31,224 nt of DNA, taken from positions 1-31,224 of the forward strand of contig JACPXS010000132.1 of the NCBI GenBank assembly GCA_016196415.1. The letters run 5' to 3'. Shown in pieces: positions 1-10,000 of the stretch. The stretch is from Candidatus Omnitrophota bacterium. GTDB lineage: Bacteria; Omnitrophota; Koll11; Aquiviventales; Aquiviventaceae. Under the pieces are notes generated by a model. That model ran no database searches, was not told the origin of the DNA, and worked only from the letters and a program-made list of their open reading frames with translations. The position numbers and the translations under genes are program-made. Each line of letters begins with the position of its first letter. The first letter of the stretch is position 1.

Positions 1-3000
1 TTCTCCGGCGTCCCGCGCGTCGCTCACGACCCGACCTGCTCTCACCCGACGCCTCGTCTACCCTCAACACCACGGCTGAGACGGCCAGTTCCGCCAGCGT
101 CGCTGCGCCAGACGCCAACCAGTTCAGCGACAAGCCGGCGAGGAGGCTTAGCGCCTCCAGCGCCGCGCCGATCCCCTGACCAAACACGTCCCAGATGGCG
201 CTGGCCACCGCTCCCGGCAGCGCACCCACGATGAGCAGGGTCGCTTCTTGGTGCAGTTGTTGTGAGGTCGGTGCCGGCATCTGAGCACTCACCTGGCCGA
301 ATTGGTATGGCGCCTCCGTGTCACGGCCCACGGAGACGGCTAGCACCGGATGGCGTTCGAGGTCGTTAAGGCTGGAGCGCTGTCGGGCGAGATAGCGCTC
401 GAAGCGCTGGATCTGGCGAGGGTCGTACTGGGCGCGGTCGTAGCCGAGCTGGTTGAGGAACGCCGGGACGGCTGCGGGATGCGTCGCCAGCCACCGGTGC
501 ATGGCACGAGGACCACGGCGGCCGTCCAGTGCGGTTCGATAGAGCGCGACGAGTGGCGGGGTGCCGTGGAGGAGTGAGGTGAAGGGCTCTAGGAAGTCTG
601 GTACCGTCGCGAGGAAGCGCAGCTCGGTGCGCACCGCGGCGGCTTCGGTGTTGAAGAGCTGGGGATCGAGCTCCCCCAGAGACCACTGCGCACGCGGATG
701 CGACTCCATGAGGATCTCGGCCGCCTCGTGCAGGAGCTTGGCGGCCAGGAAGGCGAGGAGAGCACGGCGCTGCGGGGGACTGAGGTTGTGGACGTAGGCG
801 CTCTCGCCATCGAAAAGCCACCGCAGCGAGCGATGCACGAGCAGCCGAAACGTCCCATCCAGGAGCCGTTGCGCTCGGAACAACCCCGGCAGATGCTCCG
901 CGTAGCGAATCTGATCCGCATCCTGGAGCTGCTGCAACAACGCCCGCAGCGCCCGCTTGCCCTGGAAGCGCGCGGTCGTCTCCATCAGCGCCAGCGCCTG
1001 GGCCACCGCCGCCCGGAGCTGCTGGTGCTCTAGACTATCCTCCTCGTGGATGTCACCGAGTGGATACGGCCGTGGGTCAAAGAGTCGAGCGGGAGTCAGC
1101 AGTCGTTCCTCAATGACGCGCCAGACCTCTTCGGGAATGGGACGGGTTGCAAACAGCCGTTGGCGCAGCAAGCGTTCTCGCCGGCGTCGATCGGGGTCAG
1201 CCCGAAACGCTCGGAGCCCTTGAAGATCATGTTCGACCGCCAGAAAGCGGTCGCGTGCCGTCGCATGGACTTCCTGATCACCAATAAGATATTCGACTTG
1301 GACATACGCCTTAAGCGCATCTCGACGATCCTCAATATCGTCGTTGGGGAAGTGAAGTTCCTCTTCCAGTACATCAAGCAGGATCTCAAAACCCTCACGA
1401 ATCATTGAAGAATGATTGATGAAGGGGAAGATCTCAACAGGTATCGGAATAGTGACTGGCTCAGTGGGAGAAACTCTCAACGGCAAACCACCGATTTCAA
1501 GCAAGCAGCCCTCGCACCGCTGGCTCACTAGTTCTGACAATGCGCCAACGAAGGTATTTCCTATCAGTTGGTTCTGACTGTCACGGAAACGACCGCTAGT
1601 AGTGATGAGAGACTGGACAGAAGGCCAGTCGTACCACACTGCAAGATCGATGTCTTTTCGGTCACCTCCCAGATACCGATAGCCACCGCTGACGAAAACC
1701 TGGATACGAATCTCAGACTCGCCTTGCCTCTGCTGCAATCGCGCCTGAGCGATGGTGGTGGCTTCTTGGACGAGCTGTTCCAACAGACTTACCTTGAGCC
1801 CCTCCTGAGGATTCCACAGCACCCACGCCGGTAGCCCCTTGAAGTCGATGACGCGCACCCCCGCCGCGTCGCGCCCCTCGCTGACAGCGCTGAAGGCTGG
1901 AGGCTGGAGGCTGGAGGCAACGGCTCGGTGTTCCGCCCGAACTCGGCCTACGTTTCCCTCGAGCCTTGAGCCTTGAGCCTCGAGCGTGTTTCGCGGCCGG
2001 CCCCACCCTCGCCACGCCACCACCGCCATCCCGCTCAGCGCCAGCCACCACCAGCCCAGCGATCCGTCGGCGAGCCACGCGCTGGAGATGGAGACCAGTA
2101 TTGGCAATCCCTCCCCGCCGTTGTCGCCGTCTCCTCGATCGGCGCGGGCCAGCTCGGCTTCGAGGCGCTGAACGATCCGTCTCAGGAGTTCCTGCTCGCG
2201 CTCCCACTGACGCACCTCGCGCTGAATCGGATCCAGCCACCGTCGCGCCTGAAGCTTGACCAGCGGAGCGAACACCCCAACCGGCTCCTCGGCATCGGCG
2301 AAAAACGGCAGGATCGGCGGGCCGAGGGCCAGCATCACCTCGCTCAGGAAATCATATTCATAGATGTCGAGGCCGGTGCCACGGGCCAGTTGCACCAACG
2401 GCGGAATAGCTTGCGGACCGAACATCATCAGCACCTTCAACGATTCGGTATGGTGCCTCGGATCGATCACCTCCCGCACGAGATCCTCAGAAAGTCCGGG
2501 TAGGACGTCGGGGGATTTCCGCCGACTGGCCTCAACCAGCCGCCCGGTATCATCCAGGCGGCGCTGGAAACGGTTAAGAGCTTGCTGGAGCGCGCCGCGG
2601 GCGGTGCGTCCTGGAGTCGGCCGCGCGGCCGCCAGCGTCACCGCGTTGCGCACCGCCACCGCCTCTACGCCGAAACCCTGCGCGAGCAGATCCTGCCGCG
2701 TCTGCTCCGCTTCCTCGCGGTTCCAGACTGTGCTCGCCGAAATCTGGAGAATCGCCTCAACGGCGCGCCGAACAAATGGATGCTCAGCGAATGGGCCGGA
2801 TGCCTGCCGCATCCTCTCAACCTCTTGCGCTTCCTGAGGATTGACCAGCTCAACGTGGCCGCCGCTCACCACGACGTCCAACCGCGGCAAGGCATAGACG
2901 AAGGCAAGCGCCAGCCGATTGGCGGGATGATAAAACCACCACCGTCCGATATTGATGAGAGCAATCACCCATTCCCGATCCAGGCCGTAGACTTGGATCA

Positions 3001-4051
3001 ACCGATCCAAGTCATCGCTCCTCAGATCGCCCTGTTCCAGGATCACTGACCGGCCGACCTCCTGTCCGTCGGCCTCCAGCAGCGCACGGAACAACGCCAG
3101 GTGGAACGGGTCCTGCTCAACGGCAATGACGCGGGCTGCGCCAAGCCGGTGCGCGACCCGCGACAAAATACCCTCGCCAGCACCCAGATCCAGCACCGTG
3201 GCGCCTGGGAAACGCGGCGCCTGGGTGAGCATGGCTGCCACGGCGCTGATGGCAAAGGGGCTGAGCCGATCCGCCCGGCTGCCGTAGGATGAGGGCCCCA
3301 CGAAAACGATATTGCCGCGAGCGCGCTCAGTCAGGGGTCCTAATTGCCCGGCGAGTCGCTCGTGGGCCGCGCCGATCTGTTGCGCGGCTCCATCCGCGCC
3401 AAGAATCCTCCGAATCGGCGCAAGGATGAGCGGACCCACGCGCCAAAGATCCGTCTGATCATCCGTCTCGATCGCCCAGCGGCGGCCGTTGAGCATGAAC
3501 GAGTCGACCGAACTCAATGGTGTGCCTTTGTTCAGCGCCGTCGCCACCTGACGGACTTCCTCCTCGCTCAGTTCGAGGTTGGCTCGTAAGACCCTGGACG
3601 GCTCAGGCCGCGAGTTGGCTCCATTAGCCTGGCCGTCGTGGGCTCCGTCTACACTGAGCACCACCCAACTCGCCAGGAGCGCCTCCGGCCATCCCGCCCC
3701 GCTCACCACGAGGCTGCCGATGAAGATGACCATCAGGGCTGGGAACGGCGCGAACAACTCCATCACAGCGAACCCCCCCAGCGGCATCAATGCGCTCAGG
3801 CCAGCCGGAGGATCGGATGGCGTTTCCCCGCGCTCTTCATCCTGCGCGTCAGGCGTGGAAGTTTGATAATCATGAGGAAGCGCACGGGCTGAGAGGTCGC
3901 CGATAAACTCGAAGTCCTCATCAGGAAGGCTGTGGAGAAGACGATCCAGCGTCTCACCAGCCTGTTGCTCCCCACGAAACAGCCCCACCAACCACTGGCG
4001 AAACCGGCGCTGGGAGAATCCGCTCGTGATCGAGTGGACGATGCGAGCCAT
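1..4051 (-). CDS. Continuation of giant modular protein in shifted frame, open at 3' edge
   Basis: I checked every codon of this minus-strand frame from 4051 to the left edge and found no stop; the frame is also open upstream to 4456. It carries the same architecture as the giant ORF: acidic linker, hydrophobic segment (about 3790-3640), SAM methyltransferase with motif LDLGAGEG (about 3195), helical region, hydrophobic segment (about 2120-2005), nucleotidyltransferase-like domain and another hydrophobic stretch at 250-60. ATG at 4051 is the first plausible start, but it overlaps the upstream ORF by about 98 bp and has only a poor GCGGGG upstream. A +1 shift at the GGGG run (4054-4057) would fuse the two ORFs smoothly. 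I favour one split gene over two genes, at about 65:35. Confidence 0.85.
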   Translation of the reverse strand, partial: MARIVHSITSGFSQRRFRQWLVGLFRGEQQAGETLDRLLHSLPDEDFEFIGDLSARALPHDYQTSTPDAQDEERGETPSDPPAGLSALMPLGGFAVMELFAPFPALMVIFIGSLVVSGAGWPEALLASWVVLSVDGAHDGQANGANSRPEPSRVLRANLELSEEEVRQVATALNKGTPLSSVDSFMLNGRRWAIETDDQTDLWRVGPLILAPIRRILGADGAAQQIGAAHERLAGQLGPLTERARGNIVFVGPSSYGSRADRLSPFAISAVAAMLTQAPRFPGATVLDLGAGEGILSRVAHRLGAARVIAVEQDPFHLALFRALLEADGQEVGRSVILEQGDLRSDDLDRLIQVYGLDREWVIALINIGRWWFYHPANRLALAFVYALPRLDVVVSGGHVELVNPQEAQEVERMRQASGPFAEHPFVRRAVEAILQISASTVWNREEAEQTRQDLLAQGFGVEAVAVRNAVTLAAARPTPGRTARGALQQALNRFQRRLDDTGRLVEASRRKSPDVLPGLSEDLVREVIDPRHHTESLKVLMMFGPQAIPPLVQLARGTGLDIYEYDFLSEVMLALGPPILPFFADAEEPVGVFAPLVKLQARRWLDPIQREVRQWEREQELLRRIVQRLEAELARADRGDGDNGGEGLPILVSISSAWLADGSLGWWWLALSGMAVVAWRGWGRPRNTLEAQGSRLEGNVGRVRAEHRAVASSLQPPAFSAVSEGRDAAGVRVIDFKGLPAWVLWNPQEGLKVSLLEQLVQEATTIAQARLQQRQGESEIRIQVFVSGGYRYLGGDRKDIDLAVWYDWPSVQSLITTSGRFRDSQNQLIGNTFVGALSELVSQRCEGCLLEIGGLPLRVSPTEPVTIPIPVEIFPFINHSSMIREGFEILLDVLEEELHFPNDDIEDRRDALKAYVQVEYLIGDQEVHATARDRFLAVEHDLQGLRAFRADPDRRRRERLLRQRLFATRPIPEEVWRVIEERLLTPARLFDPRPYPLGDIHEEDSLEHQQLRAAVAQALALMETTARFQGKRALRALLQQLQDADQIRYAEHLPGLFRAQRLLDGTFRLLVHRSLRWLFDGESAYVHNLSPPQRRALLAFLAAKLLHEAAEILMESHPRAQWSLGELDPQLFNTEAAAVRTELRFLATVPDFLEPFTSLLHGTPPLVALYRTALDGRRGPRAMHRWLATHPAAVPAFLNQLGYDRAQYDPRQIQRFERYLARQRSSLNDLERHPVLAVSVGRDTEAPYQFGQVSAQMPAPTSQQLHQEATLLIVGALPGAVASAIWDVFGQGIGAALEALSLLAGLSLNWLASGAATLAELAVSAVVLRVDEASGESRSGRERRAGRRR
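300..2120 (-). other. Nucleotidyltransferase-like domain with hydrophobic linker
   Basis: A hydrophobic stretch (about 2120-2005) and the heptad-repeat linker precede IQVFVSGGYRYLGGDRKDID and LAVWYDW (about 1705-1625), a G-G...D-x-D core of the nucleotidyltransferase fold with an atypical first Gly loop. A long helical part follows, with LLDGTFRLLVHRSLRWLFDG. The Asp pair is present, but catalysis is uncertain. Confidence 0.5.
1893..1984. repeat. Two heptanucleotide arrays
   Basis: GGCTGGA-type units are repeated three times at 1893-1917, and GCCTTGA-type units about three times at 1960-1984, separated by about 40 bp. The minus-strand frame reads through both as a linker (RNTLEAQGSRLEGN, ASSLQPPAFSAV). 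Short clustered heptad arrays like these are usually intergenic. Confidence 0.7.
2600..3600 (-). other. SAM-dependent methyltransferase domain, second copy
   Basis: In the second frame, TVLDLGAGEGILSRVAHRLG (about 3200-3140), VIAVEQDP and VIALINIGRWWFYHP (about 2965-2920) are motifs I, II and IV of a class I methyltransferase. The core is close to the 24.15-23.17 kb copy (shared GAG[DE]G[LI]LSR and VEQDP). A helical extension with EEAEQTRQDLLAQGF follows. Motif I is intact, so SAM binding is likely. Confidence 0.7.
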
Positions 4052-7000
4052 GACCCCGCGCGAGAGACTGTGGGAAGGTACGCTCCACGTACCGCCGCAG
4101 CGCCTCTTTCATCTCCTCCTCGAGTTGCTGTTCCGGAAGCACGCGCTGAGCAAGCTGATACTCCAGCGCGCTCAGGCGCTCCTTCGAGCTATCAAGAGGA
4201 TGGAGGACCACCACCAACGGCAGGGGTCGCGTCAACCCCGACGCATGGACGCTTCCGATCATCAGGAAGCGATCAACGTCTGGATCAAGCGGCAACCGAT
4301 TCAGGAGCGCTTCGAGCCGCAGATCGCGCAATACCATATGCTGAACCAGCCGCCATGTACCGTCCAAGAAACGCCGCTCCAACCGCCCGAGGCTCCTGAG
4401 CGTGAACTGCGCTCGAGATTGTGGAATCGCAAACCTTCCTGTGGGGTGCGGTTTCATATGGCGCCAGTGATACTGCAGTTGAAGCCGCTCGGTATCATGA
4501 TGGAGAGGCTCCAGGATCGGAACGATTCGACGGCTGGCCAGCCACCGATCAAGCGCCCCAGTAAAACTGTCAGAGGCGAATGCAGCCACCCGGCCTTCCC
4601 TGATATCCTGATTTTTTTGATAAACGTATGAAAGCTGGTCAGCGGTATGGATGCGATGGAAAAACTGCCACTCCCATGCGGACGTTTCGGCTTGAAACAG
4701 GAACTCCTCGAAGTCTGAGGCTTGAAAACCGAGGCTCTCAAACATCTCCTCGGCGTCCAAGGAATCAAGTGCATTGATCCCGAGGAGCTGACCACGTTCT
4801 CTCACAATCTCCACCCTCCGGCCCTGCTGCGTGGCCAGTCGATAGAACCGACTCAGCAACACCAGGGGCTCCACCGCATCCTGGGCATCGCCGTGAAGGA
4901 TGGGGATGATCGTCGTCAGTCCGGCATCCGGACGGTGGAGGTAGGCGTTCAGTCTGGCCAGGCGGTCGGCGGCTCGTTCCCTGAACAACGCCGGATCATC
5001 AATGACGTGGTCGGGGAATCTGAAGACCAGACGCTGGGCATCGCGAGTCAGATGAATCCCCTCCTGCTCGTCCTGGCCAGGCGGTCGGATCTGCACGGTC
5101 AGTTCCGGCGCGAAGAAGGCCGCGAGCCCGCGCAGCCGCCGCTGCTCACCGAGAAGTTGTTCAATGATGCGCACGTGCGCTGTATGATCCGGATCGTAGT
5201 ACGGTCTGAGGCTGCCGAAGATCACCATCAGCCCTCCACCGGCCGCTATGTGCATCGCGACGCTCCCCAACAGCGCCACCAGCGCACTGAAGGAAATCAA
5301 GTCACCGCCGATGAAGTCAACAATACTACTCCACACGTCCCCGCCGACGACTGTGCCAACCCATCCCTCGCCCATCAGAGACGCAGGAAGGAACCACCCC
5401 ATGACGTCAGTCGGGCGGTCTGTGGCCGTCTCGTCTTGAACGATGGGCTGGCTGAGATCTGCCATGCTCTCCGACACACCCAAGACCTCAGGAGCGACGC
5501 CCAAGGCCTCGGCGATGGCCCTGAGGAGGCGCGGTGGCGTTTGCTCTCCAGAGGTCACTCGCTGAATTTGCGACATGAACTCCTGCACGAACGCGCGCGC
5601 TTCCGCCATCGAAGGTGTCGGCGGAGGACCACGACGTCGTCTGCCAGTCGCAGGCCCTCTCTCCTCATCGGCTGGCTTGACCATCCCCGTGAGGAGCGGC
5701 ACTGCCAGCGCCGCCAGGTTCAGTAGGCTCAGGAGCGCGCCTGGCTGCGCGAACCGCTCCCACGGTAACAAGCCGGCCAAGACGATGAGCGCCTCCGCGA
5801 GGAACGCGCCGCTCCAGCCAGCCCACAGCGACGTGACCGGCAGGAAGGTCATCGCGTGGAATCGGGTGGGTCCTGAGCCGCCGCGTGGAGGCTGCCGGGT
5901 GGCCAATCGCCTGTGGAGCTCGGCGGCCATGGCCACCGCCTCGCCCCGCAACGTCTCAGAGGAGTCATCCGCCGTCGAGCGGAGCAACCGCTCCAACAAA
6001 GAGTCGAACCATCTCCTGCTCTCTATTTCGCGGCCGGCCCTGCGGAGCAACAGACGGCCTGCGTTCGACAGGTCACTCGTGTCCTTCGTGAAGAGGATCT
6101 CCCTCACCATGTCGAGCGCTTCCCGTCGGCGCGTACCGGCCCGGGGATCGGCCAGCACGATCAAGAGCGCATCGAGCACAACCGTCAGATGCGTGTCTTG
6201 TGCCGCGATCACTTGGATCAGCCGCCACCGGCCATGCTCGATGAGCCATGCGAAGAATTGTCGCCGTGCTCTTGGATCAAGATCATCAAGCCGGACCATC
6301 AAACCCTGGGCCTGATACTGTCCCAGCAACTGGCTGATCAGGTGCGACGCCTGCTCGGCAATGAGGGGATCCGGATCGGCACGAGCCAAGATCAGGAGTG
6401 CCCGGAGGGCGTCCAGACTCCCCACGAGCATCACGCTCTGCGCAGCCGCCAGCCGAACATCCCGCGTCTCGCGTCCATTCAGGATGATCTGGATGAGCGG
6501 CATGACGGCCGTGTCGTCCCCCGCCTGACCCAGGTACTGCGCGGCCCCCACGCGCGCGCTGGGCTGTTGCGCCATCCGGAGCACCTCGAGCCAGAAGGAT
6601 TGTTGGGTGACTGGCCGCAGATCGATGCTGAAGAAAAAGAGCCGTCGAATCTCCTCGATCGCCTGCCCGATCGCCGGGCGCTCCGTTTCCATCGAGCGAT
6701 CGCTGATCGCCTCTGACGGCTGAGCTTGACGTCGCTGACTGGCCTCCCGTGAGATCTCCTCCGCGAGATCCAGCACGATCTCTCGAATCGCCGCGTCCTG
6801 CCGGTCGGTCAGCGGAACGAGGCGATACCTCCTGGACTGAGGAGTGGCACTCGGCAGCCGGATGGCTAATCCCAGGGCCTCCAGGTGCGAGAGAGACGCT
6901 TCCGCGCGTGGCTCGTCGATCCCCCAGGCCAGCGCAAGTTGCGCCGGGGAGATGAACCCTCCACGCCGTCCCCTCCGTGGCGAGGAAGCTCCGGGCAGCC

Positions 7001-10000
7001 CGGGATCGTCCCCGTCATCAATCGACTCCGTCATCCCGATGAAGACGGCCGCCGGCAGGATGTCCGCGGCCACCACACTCGCCAGCCCGAGGAACAGTAC
7101 GCCAGCCAGGGCTACCGCGAGGCCCAGCACCACCGCAGGCATGTGAGCCGTTGAGGAGCCGTCCTGGCGGCGCTGCGTCGAAGCACGGGAACTGATTCGA
7201 CCTCCTTTCGCCGAATCTTCCACGACGCGAAGGGAGAGGCCAAGAGACCGTAGGGCATCATTGACATCCCTCAACGCCCCATCTCGAGTGCCGAAGTCGC
7301 GCCGCGACAAGTTCGTGACTTGTCTCATCGTCTTCACCCGCAACTCCAGGAGCAGGAAATGTTCCGTGCCTCGTCGCAGCCCAAAAAACTCGATCGGCAA
7401 GCGGCGGAGCTCGTCAAGCGAGAGATCCTTCACATCCACATACGAGATCAGCGACCGCTGAATCCTCGCCAAATGCCTGCGCAGATACTCTTCGTCGACC
7501 CGCAAACGCCATGCGACTTCCTCAATGCTTGGCAAGGGTCGCTTGCGACGGATAATCTGCCGCATGATCTCCCGGATCGTCTCTTCACTCATCCTCGTCT
7601 GTGCTGCCGGTCCGAGATGCCTCTCCAAGGGCTGGTCTGGACCAACGCTCTCACGAGGTCCGCGAGAGGACGCCGATGACTCAGGAGTGGCGTCCTGATT
7701 CGCTCCATCGCTATGGTCGCTCGACGTCGTCAATGCAAACGGCAACGCAGCCAACCCATGACTGAGAGTCAGCCCGAAGAGGAGCGACAGCGCCGCAAAC
7801 ATGATGCCAAGAGTCGCAGGTCGTCTGTCCCACCGCGCCCTGACAAGCCACGGCATGGTCAACAAGAGAACTCCGCCCGCCAACAACATGACGTCAGCGA
7901 GTCTTGGCAGCGACAGCCCTGCCAGCGTCGCAGCCAGCAAGGAAGTCGGCGATTGCGGGGGGCGTTCCTCTGGCTCATCAAGACGAGCGATCACTTCGCG
8001 CGAGGTGGGATTTTCACCAAAGGGGCCGCTTTCCAGCACGGCGGAATCGCGGCCGGTGAAGATGACGACGTCGGCTCGCGTTTTGAGCTGATCGACGCCG
8101 AGGTAGCGCATGGAGATGTCCTCAAATGGCGTCAGCATCGTCCGTGCCATCTGTAGACCTTGGTCTAGCTCGGCAATGGTGCGCCAGCGCGTCGCTTCGT
8201 CGGTCTCCACAAACACCCGCACATCAACCGAGTCAATCGGCGACCCGGCGACCAGGAGATCATCGGGAGACCATGCGCTCTCCAAGACCACCACCCTGAT
8301 GCCAAGATCGTTGACACGCTGCAGGAGATCGCGACGGACCAGCTCCATCGGCTGTTCAAGCATCCATATGAGATCAAGGTTTGCCCCCAACATCTGCTCC
8401 GGACTGATGCCGGCCTCAGGGATTCCGCGGGTGATGAAGCGATAGGCCAACGTCTCGGTGTCGCTGCCAGGGCGTCCGGTGACGTGCACGATGACGGGAG
8501 ACCCAGCCGGACGCCGCGCGGCTCGCGCTCGCACGAACAGGCCCAGGCGGCGCAGCCCGACCTCCATCGTCATCGGCGGCGGCAGCGTGCCCAGATAGGT
8601 GGTGTAGGGAAAGTAGGGCCCGTGGCGGATGTCGCCTGGCAACGTGATGCGAGAGCTCATCGAACGCAAGCCCAGCGCGAACTCGGTCGTGACGATGCGC
8701 CGGATCGCCTCATCCAGCGTGGTCCCGGGAATCGACGAGCGCTGCCAGAGCCGCTCGAACGCTTCCACTTCCCGTCGGAGTCGAAGCCGTTTGGCGGCGA
8801 GGCTGTTGTTGAGATCCAGATGCGGCATCGTCAGCGCAATCAGCCACAAGATCTCAAGACTGACCGCAAGCCACCTCGCCAGCGGCAGCATGGCGAGGCT
8901 GTACAGAAGCGTCAGGCGCGTGATGCGGAAGAGAGGCGGCGCCAACGCCGCCGCCCAGCGCCGGTGGACGAACTCGCGCCAAGACAGATGCGGCAGATGC
9001 CAGAGCCCTTGCAGCAGGATGATCGCAGCCAGCCGCAGCAGCGGTGGCCCAGCGGCTTGCTGAAGTCCAAATGCCCACGCCACGCCCTGACTCACCCACG
9101 CGCTGCCATACCAGACGAATCCCACCGACTCAATCAGCGTGGGCAACAGCACCCACCCCACCCACTCGCTGACGCGCGGGCCGATCCTGTGATGCCGGAA
9201 CAGCTCGCTGACTCGCTTCTCGACCTCCCAATACACCGGCCGTAATAGTCGCCACTGCCCTCCCCCTGGCGGTTGCGGGATCGCATTGGAGCCTACCTGC
9301 TCATCGTATGCAACGAGCGCGCCGCTTCCGCCTCTGACTCGCACAAGCGGTCGCTTCAATTGCGCCCTCCGCTCCTCATCGAGGAACAGCAGCTCCGATT
9401 GATTGGCTGCTGGCGAATCAGACGGCTCCGCAGAGTGGCGTTGATCCTCCGAGTCCCCCACCCCCAGCCAGATCGGCGCCGAGGCCAGCGCGCTTGCCGT
9501 CGAGACGAACGCACCCCACAGCGTCAGCATCCCTGCCCCCTGCGTGGCGATCATCGGAACCGCCAGGAGTCCCAGACTCACCAGAGCCAATACGCCAAAC
9601 GACTTGACAGCCAACGGAACGTCCTGTAGCATGGCCGCCATGGAACGTGCCCGAAAGCGCGAGAAATCTGCCAAACGACTCCCAACCCCCCAAGAAGAAG
9701 CCCGCCGTAGCGGTGTGTTGTTGGAAGAAATCGGAGCCAATGTTTCGGCCATCGCCCAAAACCACGTCGCCCTGAGCCACGAGTTCCAAACCTTCAAGGC
9801 CGCCCTCCTCCAAGTCGGCGAGGACATCAAACTGATGAAGCCGGCGATCGAACGCAACACGCGCGATATCGGGGAGATCAAGGACCGTTTATCAACCATC
9901 GAAAATGACGTGCGCATCGTGAAAACAGACGTGAAAGGTTTCACCCAGCGGCTCGAAGCCCTTGAGTCCAAGGGCGTCTCGTAAGCCTTCCGCTTCACCG

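Noticed and set aside
4722..5726. Plus-strand open frame of 334 codons
   Set aside because: Low-complexity His/Gln/Arg composition opposite well-structured minus-strand coding; no promoter or ribosome site.
9544..9639. Longer starts (9544 or 9631) for the coiled-coil gene
   Set aside because: 9544 lies upstream of the promoter and 9631 overlaps its -10 box; protein-like character begins at about 9640.
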